64,000 nt of DNA from Bacillaceae bacterium JMAK1 (GTDB taxonomy: Bacteria; Bacillota; Bacilli; Bacillales; Marinococcaceae). Location: positions 124,001-188,000 of the forward strand of contig JIBW01000011.1 of NCBI GenBank assembly GCA_012970285.1. The letters are read 5' to 3'. The position numbers were made by a program, and so were the translations under genes. Below, in pieces: positions 25,718 through 33,341 of this stretch (within the stretch, counting starts at the first letter, position 1; each line of letters opens with the position of its first letter). The notes beneath the pieces are model-generated. The model saw nothing but the letters and a program-made list of their open reading frames with translations. It did not search any database and was not told where the DNA came from.

Positions 25718-25876
25718 ATGAGAATCTTGATTATTGAGGATGACACTCTTCTACTAGAAGCCCTTGATGAAGGATTAAGGCAGTTATTTCTGAGCATGTT
25801 GTATTTAAATAAAGCCAATGACTATTTAAAGTCATTGGCTTCTTTAATAGTTTATAATTTGCAAATTCACATCTAG
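25718..25876 (+). pseudogene. Response-regulator gene truncated by an internal deletion
   Basis: AGGAGGAGATAAATTCT precedes an ATG and the codons MRILIIEDDTLLLEALDEGL, the classic start of an OmpR-type receiver domain with its Glu-Asp-Asp acidic pocket. After about 23 codons the frame runs into a terminator hairpin (AAGCCAATGACT/AGTCATTGGCTT, 25812-25842) and random sequence. The phosphorylated Asp, the rest of the receiver and the DNA-binding domain are gone, and no histidine kinase is present. A deletion joined the gene start to its own or a neighbour's terminator. Confidence 0.75.
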
Positions 25877-25895
25877 GGCTATTGGTGTGAAGCAA

Positions 25896-26144
25896 TCATA
25901 TTAATATAATGCTAACACCTACAAATATGCCAACTAATAAATAGATGGTCCCTCCAACATTATTGTTTTCGATATACTTTAAAGTAGCATTTGCTAACAT
26001 CCCTACAGACAAGGCAATGAACGCAATGAAAATCGTTGTCTGTTGTGCTTCTGTGCTTGAATTCATCCCAATAATCAATAACGGCAAAATGATTACCATA
26101 AGAATAACACCAATGATTAAAGTTCCTTTGTTTGACCTTGACAT
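25896..26144 (-). CDS. Three-span small membrane protein
   Basis: The 82-residue product has membrane segments GTLIIGVILMVIILPLLIIG, TTIFIAFIALSVGMLANATL and GTIYLLVGIFVGVSIILI. GGAGAGGTGATGAGAA precedes the ATG. A deleted copy of its 5' half lies at 47430-47540, again just upstream of a copy of the secreted protein gene, so the divergent pair was duplicated as a unit. It could be an immunity-type protein for the divergent secreted peptide, but this is inference from position. Confidence 0.6.
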   Translation of the reverse strand: MSRSNKGTLIIGVILMVIILPLLIIGMNSSTEAQQTTIFIAFIALSVGMLANATLKYIENNNVGGTIYLLVGIFVGVSIILI

Positions 26145-26280
26145 TTCTCATCACCTCTCCAGAACAAAATAACTTATACCTGTACTTCCCTTATCTAAAT
26201 TCCATAAAACGAATTATTATAAAATAGAATCTTTTCTAAAAAACAAGTTTAACATAGTTTTCCAGAAGGAAAAGGGTACT

Positions 26281-26844
26281 ATGGCTCAAAAAAATGAAAG
26301 GGTGTACCAGAAAATGAAAAAATTGTCACTTACAGTTTCTACTCTTTTTTTAGCTTCTGTCTTATCTGTACCTCTTACAGCTGATGCCAATGAAGGAACT
26401 GAAGAACCTTTACCACAATTTGAAGTTGCAGATGATGATATTTCAACCTCTAGCATTCCGAGTGACCCTAGAACTATCTTAAATGAACCTAGCGATGGCG
26501 GAAATTGGATTGGTCCATCAAGTGCGAGTAATCCATCATCTACTGGCGATGTGCAAACTGATCAATCAACAGCATCAGCAGTTTTAGCAGGATTAACAGC
26601 TAAGATACCTTATGTAAATGCATTAACTACAGGTGGAGGTATTGTATTAGCGATCTACAATGCTAATACACCAAACACTTATTACGAACAATTTAGCTAC
26701 TATTCAGACGGAGCAACTGGACCACAATTACACCAAGCAACAGTCACATATTTTTATACTGAAAGTACAAGAGATGCAGATAGTTATGTAGGTAGAACAT
26801 CTGGTTATAGTACTATGACTGAAAGTGTTCCTGAACCAGAATAA
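26281..26844 (+). CDS. Small secreted protein, full-length copy
   Basis: The product has a Sec signal peptide (best start is MKKLSLTVSTLFLASVLSVP with cleavage after ADA; an ATG 11 codons earlier is also possible and has GGAAAAGGG). The mature 150 residues are Ser/Thr/Asp rich, with a hydrophobic Gly-rich segment (ALTTGGGIVLAIYNANTPN) and a conserved end (VGRTSGYSTMTESVPEPE). C-terminal copies recur at 29766-29940 and 47649-47837. Divergent from a three-span membrane protein, it might be an antimicrobial or signalling precursor; I do not recognise the family. Confidence 0.6.
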   Translation: MAQKNERVYQKMKKLSLTVSTLFLASVLSVPLTADANEGTEEPLPQFEVADDDISTSSIPSDPRTILNEPSDGGNWIGPSSASNPSSTGDVQTDQSTASAVLAGLTAKIPYVNALTTGGGIVLAIYNANTPNTYYEQFSYYSDGATGPQLHQATVTYFYTESTRDADSYVGRTSGYSTMTESVPEPE

Positions 26845-26888
26845 ATAATATACAAAGTAAAGTGATAAATTAGCTATGCTATGCTTTA

Positions 26889-26993
26889 GAAAAAGAACTA
26901 CCTTCGTTTAAAGAAGATAGTTCTTTTTCTATAGTACGTATTCATAACTTATGAAGATTAAAACAAAAAAGCCTATAACTAGGCTTTTTTGTA
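26889..26993 (+). terminator. Two consecutive terminator hairpins
   Basis: AAAAAGAACTA pairs with TAGTTCTTTTT at 26889-26930 behind the secreted protein gene, and AAAAAAGCCTA pairs with TAGGCTTTTTT at 26966-26993. The stretch from there to 27190 contains no gene. Confidence 0.75.
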
Positions 26994-27196
26994 ATTTATA
27001 TATCACTAAAAGGGGGATATAATCATTTTACCCTCTAAACTCAACTTTTAATGTTACTTTTTGTTAGATTGATAATTAATTTAGTAACCTTTACAGCTGA
27101 ATCTTTCATAAATCATATTATAATTTTTAGTTGCTGACTTACTCCAACTGAATTAACTTGTACAGCTTACAGTGCTACATCATCGCAATGAGTTAA

Positions 27197-27574
27197 TTAC
27201 TGAACATGTACCTTCTTAATTGGTTGATAATTACTTTCCCCATCATTAATTCTAGCTTGAATAAAGTAAGGTCCCGTTCCTTGAAAATTATAATCTAAAA
27301 AATAGGTAATATCATCTTCGGTTTCTCCAGTAATAATTTGTCCATCTTCTCTCTTCGCTCGTTCCCAGATTTCAAACTCCATTGAATCGATTGAAGATTT
27401 ATCAATGGTAGGTTCGTTATTTAGATGCACAGCAATTTGATAAGATTCATCAGCCTTAACTAGGTCAGGTACTTTCAATACGTTAGCATTAGCCTCTTCA
27501 AGATCCGAATCTGAAGAACAGCCTACCAACAAAATCATCAATCCAATAGTGTAAAACAATACTACTTTCTTCAT
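27197..27574 (-). CDS. YtkA/FixH-like lipoprotein
   Basis: The 125-residue product has a lipoprotein signal (MKKVVLFYTIGLMILLVGC) and a single beta-sandwich domain. The pattern MEFEIWERA, then YFLDYNFQGTGPYFIQARI resembles the YtkA-like domain (FEIW... and GxYxV.. strands), found in Bacillus lipoproteins near respiratory and copper functions. The ribosome binding site is AGGAGAGATT. It follows a small membrane protein gene at 27600-27806 and is probably co-transcribed with it. The family call is by eye. Confidence 0.65.
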   Translation of the reverse strand: MKKVVLFYTIGLMILLVGCSSDSDLEEANANVLKVPDLVKADESYQIAVHLNNEPTIDKSSIDSMEFEIWERAKREDGQIITGETEDDITYFLDYNFQGTGPYFIQARINDGESNYQPIKKVHVQ

Positions 27575-27599
27575 TCTAATCTCTCCTCATTACTTTTGA

Positions 27600-27806
27600 T
27601 TAATAAAAAAAATAAAGGATTGCAACTACAACTAAAACGACAATGGGGACAACTATTGTATACATAAGTGTCAACATGTTAAAACTAGAAGAGGCACTAT
27701 AATTTTCATCACCTGGATTCTTAGCGATCATTAGCGTCCACCCTACCGTAATTACAACACCTGAGATCAATAATAATATTAAATTTATTGACAAATTCCT
27801 AACCAC
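27600..27806 (-). CDS. Two-span small membrane protein
   Basis: The 68-residue product has segments INLILLLISGVVITVGWTLM and LTLMYTIVVPIVVLVVVAIL with a short polar loop (AKNPGDENYSASSSFN). It lies 25 bases upstream of the YtkA-like lipoprotein on the same strand. Start region AAAGGTGGTTAGG is plausible. Function unknown. Confidence 0.6.
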   Translation of the reverse strand: MVRNLSINLILLLISGVVITVGWTLMIAKNPGDENYSASSSFNMLTLMYTIVVPIVVLVVVAILYFFY

Positions 27807-27927
27807 CTTTCGCTCTTTAATGCCTCCTTTATATTAAGCACTTCTAATTTTAAACAATAATATCTTTAAACTAATAATCCAATTGAATTAAAATTGACTA
27901 ATCCAATTGTAACTACTGGAGAGTGCT

Positions 27928-29367
27928 ATGTTATTAACAATAGATAGAAGAAGTAAAAAACCAATATTTAAACAAATCGTTAATCAAATTCATCAAAAAA
28001 TATTAAGCGGCGAATTAGCACCTAATTCAAGAATGCTTTCAGAAAGGGAACTAGCAAAAACTTTAAGTGTTAATCGCATGACTGTAGTACGTTCATACGA
28101 TGAACTTCAATCATTAGGTTTAATTGAAAGGTTTAAAGGAAGTGGTACATTTGTTGCTGTGGCACATAAACGAGATGTTTCAAAATTAACAAATTGGACT
28201 ACATATATAAATGATAATACCTTTCTTACAACAAATCCTATAATTCAAAAAATCCGTGAACACTCTAGAACTATGACAAACGGATTTGATCTTGCAAATG
28301 GTGAGTTGGCTCCTGATTTATTCCCTTCCAATTTATTAGAAGCTATTATGAGGCGAATTTCTATAAGTGATATTAACCTTGGATATTCTCCACCTGAAGG
28401 TATCGGTGATTTAAGAGATTCACTCTGCCTTTCTTTAGACTCAAGAAAATCTATTAAAACAACTAGTGCTTGTATACTGATTACTTCCGGAGCACAACAG
28501 GCACTTTATTTAATTGCGAATTGCTTGTTAAGACCTGGGGATGTTATAGCAATCGAATCTCCATCCTATAATTATTCTTTATCTATATTTAAATCTGCTG
28601 GATTAAAAATTGTTGGCTTAAAAGTAAAAAAGGATGGTATTGATCCTAAAGAGATTGAACACCTCTATAAAAGCTACAATATTAAAATGATCTTTTTAAA
28701 TCCTACATACCAAAATCCTACAGGAACAGTTATGTCAAGTAAAAAACGCATTGAAGTATTAAGAATTTCAGAGAGATTAAGGATTCCTATAGTAGAAGAC
28801 GACCCCTTCAGTGATTTAAATTATGGAACTAAAGCTTTACCGCCCCCTATAAAAAGCTATGATGACAAAGAAAACGTCCTATACATAGGTTCTTTTTCTA
28901 AAATTGTTGCATCAGGTCTTAGAATAGGGTGGTTGGTTGCCCCGATTGAAGTAATAAAAAAGTTATCTGATGTCAGACAACAAATTGACTTTGGACTTAG
29001 TATATTTCCGCAGATAATAGCAAATGAATTTGTAAAATCAGAAAGTTATACCCAACATATAGAACTAGTTAATGATCTACTTCGTTTCAAAAGAGACATT
29101 CTAGTAACTGCTATGAATAGAGAACTAAAACATTTGGTTCAATATCAAGAACCAAATGGAGGATTTCACTTATGGGTGAAATTAAATAATAAATATAACG
29201 AAAGTAAACTTATTAATGAAAGTTTCAATAACAACCTCTTGTTTATGCCAGGAAGTATATATGGTGATAAAAATGGATACTTCAGATTAACCTTTGCACG
29301 ATTGAACAACCAAGACATTGACAATGCTATAGAAAAACTAAAGCTAATTATTGAAAAAGCAACTTAA
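27928..29367 (+). CDS. MocR/PdxR-type transcription regulator (GntR + aminotransferase)
   Basis: MocR regulators join a GntR winged helix to a class I aminotransferase-like domain that binds PLP and senses amines or PLP itself. The 479-residue product has the GntR domain at 1-75 (LSERELAKTLSVNRMTVVRS) and the aminotransferase part after a linker; NPTYQNPTG at 258-266 and GSFSKIVASGLRIGW (PLP lysine K325) are intact. Such regulators usually control a divergent or adjacent metabolic gene; here the divergent neighbour is the 27600-27806 membrane protein pair. It may have been brought in alone. The ATG follows CTGGAGAGTGCT. Confidence 0.87.
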   Translation: MLLTIDRRSKKPIFKQIVNQIHQKILSGELAPNSRMLSERELAKTLSVNRMTVVRSYDELQSLGLIERFKGSGTFVAVAHKRDVSKLTNWTTYINDNTFLTTNPIIQKIREHSRTMTNGFDLANGELAPDLFPSNLLEAIMRRISISDINLGYSPPEGIGDLRDSLCLSLDSRKSIKTTSACILITSGAQQALYLIANCLLRPGDVIAIESPSYNYSLSIFKSAGLKIVGLKVKKDGIDPKEIEHLYKSYNIKMIFLNPTYQNPTGTVMSSKKRIEVLRISERLRIPIVEDDPFSDLNYGTKALPPPIKSYDDKENVLYIGSFSKIVASGLRIGWLVAPIEVIKKLSDVRQQIDFGLSIFPQIIANEFVKSESYTQHIELVNDLLRFKRDILVTAMNRELKHLVQYQEPNGGFHLWVKLNNKYNESKLINESFNNNLLFMPGSIYGDKNGYFRLTFARLNNQDIDNAIEKLKLIIEKAT

Positions 29368-29436
29368 TACCTTCTCTTGTATCAATACATTTTGATATTG
29401 TGAGCTCTTTTTCACCTATCAAGTACAAGTACATAA

Positions 29437-29580
29437 ATAAGTGGTGTTTATCAAATTACTGCGTCGATTAATGCTGAGGCAACAACGGATCCTGATCCGA
29501 ATCAACCATTTATAACAGCAATTATTACAGTAAATAGTACACCAATTTTTGGCGATACTACTACATTTTACAAAAATTAA
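29437..29580 (+). pseudogene. C-terminal relic of a secreted protein
   Basis: The plus-strand codons ISGVYQITASINAEATTDPD to FGDTTTFYKN end in TAA and look like the tail of an exported beta-rich protein, but upstream the frame is closed. No start is present. The parent family is not recognised. Confidence 0.45.
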
Positions 29581-29654
29581 CTTATGCGATATAGAGGAAG
29601 GCAAAGCATTTTGTCTCTCTCTTTTTTTGCTTGTAAAACGCTAGGCATGGGTTA

Positions 29655-29762
29655 ATAGATGTTTATGCATGGCGTTTCATTGTTTCTGCAATCAAAATGA
29701 CTCAGTATAAGTGTCCAAACCGAAAGACCAACTCGTCGATCGGGACCTACATGAAGGCGAGG
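29655..29762. repeat. Dispersed repeat, copy D
   Basis: A shortened copy of the element at 16380-16580 (GCATGGCGTTTCATTGT, then ACTCAGTATAAGTGTCCAAA, then GATCGGGACCTACATG). It directly abuts the fragment of the secreted protein gene at 29766, so a recombination junction lies at about 29763. Confidence 0.55.
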
Positions 29763-29765
29763 TGA

Positions 29766-29940
29766 AGCAAACACTTATTACGAGCAATTTAGCTACTATT
29801 CAGACGGAGCAACTGGACCACAATTACAACAAGCAACAGCCACATATTTTTATACTGAGCGTACAAGAGATTCAGATAGTTATGTAGGTAGAACATCTGG
29901 TTATAGTACTATGACTAAAAGTGTTCCTGAACCAGAATAA
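29766..29940 (+). pseudogene. C-terminal fragment of the secreted protein gene
   Basis: From CACTTATTACGAGCAATTTAG to the TAA this is nearly identical to the last 58 codons of the gene at 26281-26844, but without start or signal peptide. Two codons differ in the end (MTKSVPEPE instead of MTESVPEPE). Confidence 0.8.
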
Positions 29941-29974
29941 ATAATATACAAAAAAAGGGGAGCTAAATCTGATA

Positions 29975-30222
29975 TGCTCCCTCCAAAGTAGACACTTAAA
30001 AAAGTGAAAACTTTGGAGGGATTTTTTTGTCGAGAAAATCAAAAGTTAATTTGGCGATTCTAGAAGACGTTTTCAAGAAACGTGCCAAAGGCTATTCCTA
30101 CAAGTGGCTCATTGAAACGTATCAACTTCCCATCGTTGAAACCACCTTACATCGCTATTATGAACGGTATCGGCTTCATGGGCTTGAGGCTTTACAAACG
30201 AGGAAAACGAACCAGAGGTAAT
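29975..30222 (+). mobile_element. IS3-family fragment (OrfA N-terminus)
   Basis: Codons MSRKSKVNLAILEDVFKKRA to LHGLEALQTRKTNQR form the N-terminal helix-turn-helix of an IS3-type OrfA (64 residues at 30027-30221). The inverted pair CCCTCCAAAGT/ACTTTGGAGGG at 29980-30022 just upstream may be the IS end. OrfB is missing and the OrfA is cut short, so the element is dead. Confidence 0.65.
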
Positions 30223-30287
30223 ATAGCGTCTAGAATTTTCTAACCATCCACCCTAACCCCTCCAATTTTCCATCCTCCTATCAACCG

Positions 30288-30548
30288 GAATGAGAATTGC
30301 AGAGTTAGCCAATGCCGATATGGAGCGTTTAGTATGGCGCTCGTCAGAACAAGCGTATTTCCTCAATATCGAAGGTAAAAGGAAGAAGCAGCGACCGATT
30401 GTGATCTATGAAGATGTGTTGTACATTATGAAAGAACTTCGCAGACAACGAGGGATTCCAGAGGATAGCAAGTTAGGTCCTTTATTCCCTAAGACCAACG
30501 GAAAACGATACTCGGCTACCTATTTAAGTGGCCACTTTAAACACTTGC
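30288..30548 (+). pseudogene. Tyrosine recombinase fragment
   Basis: The codons MRIAELANADMERLVWRSSE to SKLGPLFPKTNGKRYSATYL match the catalytic-domain start of a phage-type integrase, with the first catalytic Arg in GMRIAEL and the beta-strand Lys in EGKRKKQRPIVI. The HxLRH box and the Tyr are absent, because at about 30545 the sequence switches to an inverted relic of another gene. Confidence 0.7.
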
Positions 30549-30800
30549 TTTATGGTTTCGAAGAACCCTTCTGACATTTTCTAAAGTAACATTTCCAGAT
30601 ATTAATTCCATTAATGCTGTAGCTGCACCAACAGTCATAGATTCAATTAACGCAGGAACCTCTCTATTAATTAGAGCATCAATATCCCTTGTATAATTAT
30701 CATATGGGATCTAAAGGCAGATTAAACTTTTCTATGTTTGAATAAACGGCATTTCCTTCATTAGTATTGAAATTGGTGTTTTGGCCTACCAATTACTATT
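30545..30800 (-). pseudogene. Relic of a small exported protein
   Basis: The minus strand reads NTNEGNAVYSNIEKFNLPLD, a frame break, then YDNYTRDIDALINREVPALI and MELISGNVTLENVRRVLR. Neither start nor signal peptide remains. A separate plus-strand tail, PITIAYNGLQWILACDDAVN with a stop, lies at 30789-30866. Both recall exported peptide precursors; family unknown. Confidence 0.4.
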
Positions 30801-30889
30801 GCATATAATGGTTTGCAATGGATCTTAGCATGCGATGATGCAGTTAATTCGTTTAATGACTTATAAAAGATATATATAATACAAATTAG

Positions 30890-30926
30890 TAAATCCTGCT
30901 CCCACAAGGAGTAGGATTTACTTTTA
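30890..30926 (+). terminator. Intrinsic terminator
   Basis: AAATCCTGCTCC pairs with GGAGTAGGATTT, followed by ACTTTTAT. It would end the transcript of the peptide relic at 30789-30866. The stretch from here to 31085 holds no gene. Confidence 0.65.
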
Positions 30927-31085
30927 TCGTATCAATAACGATCAGCATTTAAATCTTGCAACTGTCGTACTTCAATCAACTTCAGTATGTCTTTCGGCAT
31001 CAGAATACACATGTATAGAAGATGTAACTGATCCCATTACTCCAGAGCGGAAAATTGTAAAGGTAGTTAAAACGAAAGTACCCCT

Positions 31086-31685
31086 TTAACTTTCGTTAAT
31101 TCTTTGGCGAATTTGTTGAAGTAAATTATCACCCCATGTTACTACAGGATGGATGTGCATGATAATTTGTCCGTTTTCGAATGTCGCGAATAGTTCGCCA
31201 TCTTTTCCTGAGTTATCTACGATCATGAGTGTGTCAATAAAATTAAAGTGGCTAAGGAGGTTTTCACGACTAACGGTATGGCGCCGTAAGACATCTTGCT
31301 CTGGAATGTCGTGGCCCCCATTTTCAACTCTTTTAGCGATACGCCTTAAATTAATGGCAACATGGTTAGTTCCTACATAAATGACGACTACTTGGAATCC
31401 TTTGGATTTGGCTTGTTTTATCTGACGTATAGATGTTTTGCTTGCTAATGTGGTTTCAATGGAGAAGTCTTGATTTGATTGAATACATTCATCGACGATC
31501 TGAAGTGCCTCTTTCCCTGCACGGAGCGTAGGGTTTTTAGTTGTTCGATTCTCATGTTTTTTAACTAAGGCATCGGGATCAACATTAATCACCGACCCTA
31601 AATGATCATAAAACATCCCTCTAATGGTACTCTTTCCCGAACCGTTGTTTCCTGCAAAAACATACATAAAGGATTTCGGACTCAT
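31086..31685 (-). CDS. Zeta-type toxin (UDP-sugar kinase fold)
   Basis: Zeta toxins phosphorylate UDP-N-acetylglucosamine and so poison wall synthesis. The 199-residue product has a P-loop GNNGSGKST at 12-20, the sensor segment VINVDPDALVKKH, and the helix-strand FSIETTLASKTSIRQIKQA typical of the family. The stop-start overlap ATGA with the small gene upstream (31682-31855) identifies that gene as the probable antitoxin. The pair probably stabilises the element; the C-terminus is complete. Confidence 0.82.
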   Translation of the reverse strand: MSPKSFMYVFAGNNGSGKSTIRGMFYDHLGSVINVDPDALVKKHENRTTKNPTLRAGKEALQIVDECIQSNQDFSIETTLASKTSIRQIKQAKSKGFQVVVIYVGTNHVAINLRRIAKRVENGGHDIPEQDVLRRHTVSRENLLSHFNFIDTLMIVDNSGKDGELFATFENGQIIMHIHPVVTWGDNLLQQIRQRINES

Positions 31686-31855
31686 GATAACGGCTCCATA
31701 CCAGAATCTTTTTCAATTCGCCCATCTGGATATTCCCTAACGAGTTCCTTTCCTTTTTGATATACGATATACGTATTATTCATTTTTGCATCGAGCATCG
31801 CTCGTTCGCCGGTCATCTTCACGACTTTTCTAAAACGTTCAACGTCAAAAGCCAT
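31682..31855 (-). CDS. Antitoxin of the zeta-type pair
   Basis: The 57-residue product (MAFDVERFRKVVKMTGERAM) overlaps the toxin start by four bases. AGGAGG stands 8 bases ahead of the ATG. The core NNTYIVY and the EYPDG turn recur in the orphan at 113-322 and in the truncated copy at 16753-16878. It does not look like the classical helical epsilon antitoxin, so it is probably a different antitoxin type. Upstream sequence 31860-31960 is nearly identical to 16880-16980, marking a shared promoter region. Confidence 0.7.
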   Translation of the reverse strand: MAFDVERFRKVVKMTGERAMLDAKMNNTYIVYQKGKELVREYPDGRIEKDSGMEPLS

Positions 31856-31859
31856 TCCT

Positions 31860-32250
31860 TTTTCCTCCTATAAGCTCTTCACAATAACACGATACAATGG
31901 AAAAGCTAATCGTTAGTTTAGTATACGAAAACAATCGATCTCAAATGTAATTGATATTTAAAAATCTAAAGAAAGCACGACCTGATCTTTTTCTTCTTAG
32001 GTATTACAAATAATTGAACGTTTATCTTATGCTGTTGTGGTTGAGTAACTCTCACTGGGGAGCAACCCTTTTATATTATTAACCAATCAGCAAAAGAAGT
32101 AAGGTTGCAACACAATTATCTGACATAAATCCATTATAACTGCTGATATAAAAGATTGAAAACCGAACAAAAAAAGCCGTCACCTAAAAAAGTGGCGTAT
32201 CCCCTTTATATTTCATATTAATGCTTCATTATTATAGGACCATATGCATC
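31860..32250. other. Promoter region and gene-free stretch
   Basis: Bases 31865-31965 duplicate 16890-16985 and probably hold the antitoxin promoter. Beyond that only a weak hairpin (AAAGCCGTCACC/ near 32175-32200) is visible. Confidence 0.4.
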
Positions 32251-32256
32251 AATGAG

Positions 32257-32626
32257 ACTCTTCCATCTCACTTTCTAATTCAATTTGGAACTGGACAGTA
32301 TTTATAATCATAACATCACTAATAATTGTGTTGTGCATTTCAATTTCGATGATTAAATATGAATTACATAAAGAAACATTTATAGCTAGAGCAGGTTTTT
32401 TAAAGTTGAGATTGCTTATGACAATATTTATAAAGTTAATAGGGTTAATGGTCTTGATTTGTCCTCTGGTGCTTTAAAAATGGCTTTGGCAGGGGATGGA
32501 TTGGATATTCATTATAAATATGGGTTTAGAAGTGTCAGAATATCACCAAAAGAAGATGAAATTTTTGTTAAAGAATTAAGTACAAGAACTAATAAAGCAA
32601 CCTTTAGTTTAGAAAACATGAATTAA
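32257..32626 (+). pseudogene. Membrane-anchored bacterial PH-domain protein, frameshifted
   Basis: A hydrophobic segment (WTVFIIITSLIIVLCISISM) is followed by KYELHKETFIARAGF, a one-base shift, then KVEIAYDNIYKVNRVNGLDL and FRSVRISPKEDEIFVKELS, ending at 32626. The combination is typical of YyaB/bPH-type PH-domain proteins. The start is missing because a stop precedes the hydrophobic segment. These genes are often seen near SdpA/SdpI-type loci, which fits the next relic. Confidence 0.6.
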
Positions 32627-32648
32627 CTATATAGAGGGGGTATGATTT

Positions 32649-32930
32649 ATGAAAATTTTTCTGAAGTATTCGTACATTTATACTTTTTGCAATGCTAGTA
32701 GGAGTTGCTTTCTTATTTTCTTATTCTCTTATTCACTTTCAAATGCATTCTCAAGCACTGTTCTCAAACCACATGGTGGTCAGAATGCTATGATACAAGT
32801 TATGCCTCAAGGGTGGGGTTCTTTAGCACTGAGCCTAGAGAACCTGGTTTTATAGTCCTTAATAATGAGTTAGAAATGGACCTAAAGTGGCCAAACCCAT
32901 TGATTAATGCTCGATCGGGTTCACATGGCT
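32649..32930 (+). pseudogene. SdpA-family relic
   Basis: The pieces in three frames are MKIFLKYSYIYTF, then FAMLVGVAFLFSYSLIHFQM, then PQGWG and GFFSTEPREPGFIVLNNELE. The PQGWGFFT-x-x-PRE pattern is the hallmark of SdpA-family proteins, which help mature the SdpC cannibalism toxin. At least two frameshifts and a truncation into the dispersed repeat at 32886 make it inactive. SdpB and a clear SdpC are not present. Confidence 0.6.
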
Positions 32931-33010
32931 AGCGAGGTAGTTCCATAGACCTTAACCTTTGGTTTAAACGTTTAAGTTCCGCACATCTTGTCCATGATGA
33001 AACTAAAAAA
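32886..33010. repeat. Dispersed repeat, copy B
   Basis: Bases AAGTGGCCAAACCCATTGAT to TGTCCATGATGAAAC repeat the right half of the element at 16380-16580 and, as there, lead directly into a basic microprotein gene. Confidence 0.6.
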
Positions 33011-33021
33011 GGTTGAAATCT

Positions 33022-33171
33022 ATGAAAAAAGACACAAAGTTTGTTACTGCTAGTGGTTATAAGTCAGTAGCGAAATCTCAAATTAAGAAAAACAAGAAAC
33101 AAATTGAGAAAAACAAGAAACAAATTGAGAAAAACAAGAAAGTTGTCGAGAAAAATAAAAAGGAAAGCTAA
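33022..33171 (+). CDS. Basic heptad microprotein, long form
   Basis: The 49-residue product is identical to the 35-residue form at 16589 over its first 20 residues, then has IKKNKKQ, IEKNKKQ, IEKNKKV, VEKNKKES: four heptads instead of two. The duplication of a 21-base unit is visible in the DNA. The predicted structure is a strongly basic amphipathic helix. It is transcribed toward the minus-strand microprotein gene at 33179-33340, which has similar heptads. Function unknown. Confidence 0.6.
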   Translation: MKKDTKFVTASGYKSVAKSQIKKNKKQIEKNKKQIEKNKKVVEKNKKES

Positions 33172-33188
33172 TGTTTCATTAGCTTTCC
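33162..33188. terminator. Shared bidirectional terminator
   Basis: GGAAAGCTAATG pairs with CATTAGCTTTCC around TTT. Both convergent genes end inside the stem: TAA at 33169-33171 on the plus strand and at 33179-33181 on the minus strand. Confidence 0.78.
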
Positions 33189-33340
33189 ATCACCTCTTTA
33201 GATCGTTTAATTACTCTTTTATTACGTTCAATTAATTGTTTGTTTGCCCTAATTTGTTTTTGAATATGACTAGACGTTGAGTAACTTTTTCTAGCAGGAA
33301 GTATTTGGCCTGTCTTTCTTACTTTTAGATGATTCGCCAT
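33179..33340 (-). CDS. Basic heptad microprotein, convergent partner
   Basis: This 53-residue product (MANHLKVRKTGQILPARKSY) ends with heptads IQKQIRA, NKQLIER, NKRVIKR. It starts one base after the stop of the 356-residue membrane protein gene upstream, with AAGGAGGAG ahead of the ATG, so the two are an operon. Net charge is about +14. It resembles its convergent neighbour in size and heptads. The 3' part of a second copy is fused to an antitoxin fragment at 16716-16770. Confidence 0.65.
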   Translation of the reverse strand: MANHLKVRKTGQILPARKSYSTSSHIQKQIRANKQLIERNKRVIKRSKEVMES

Positions 33341-33341
33341 A

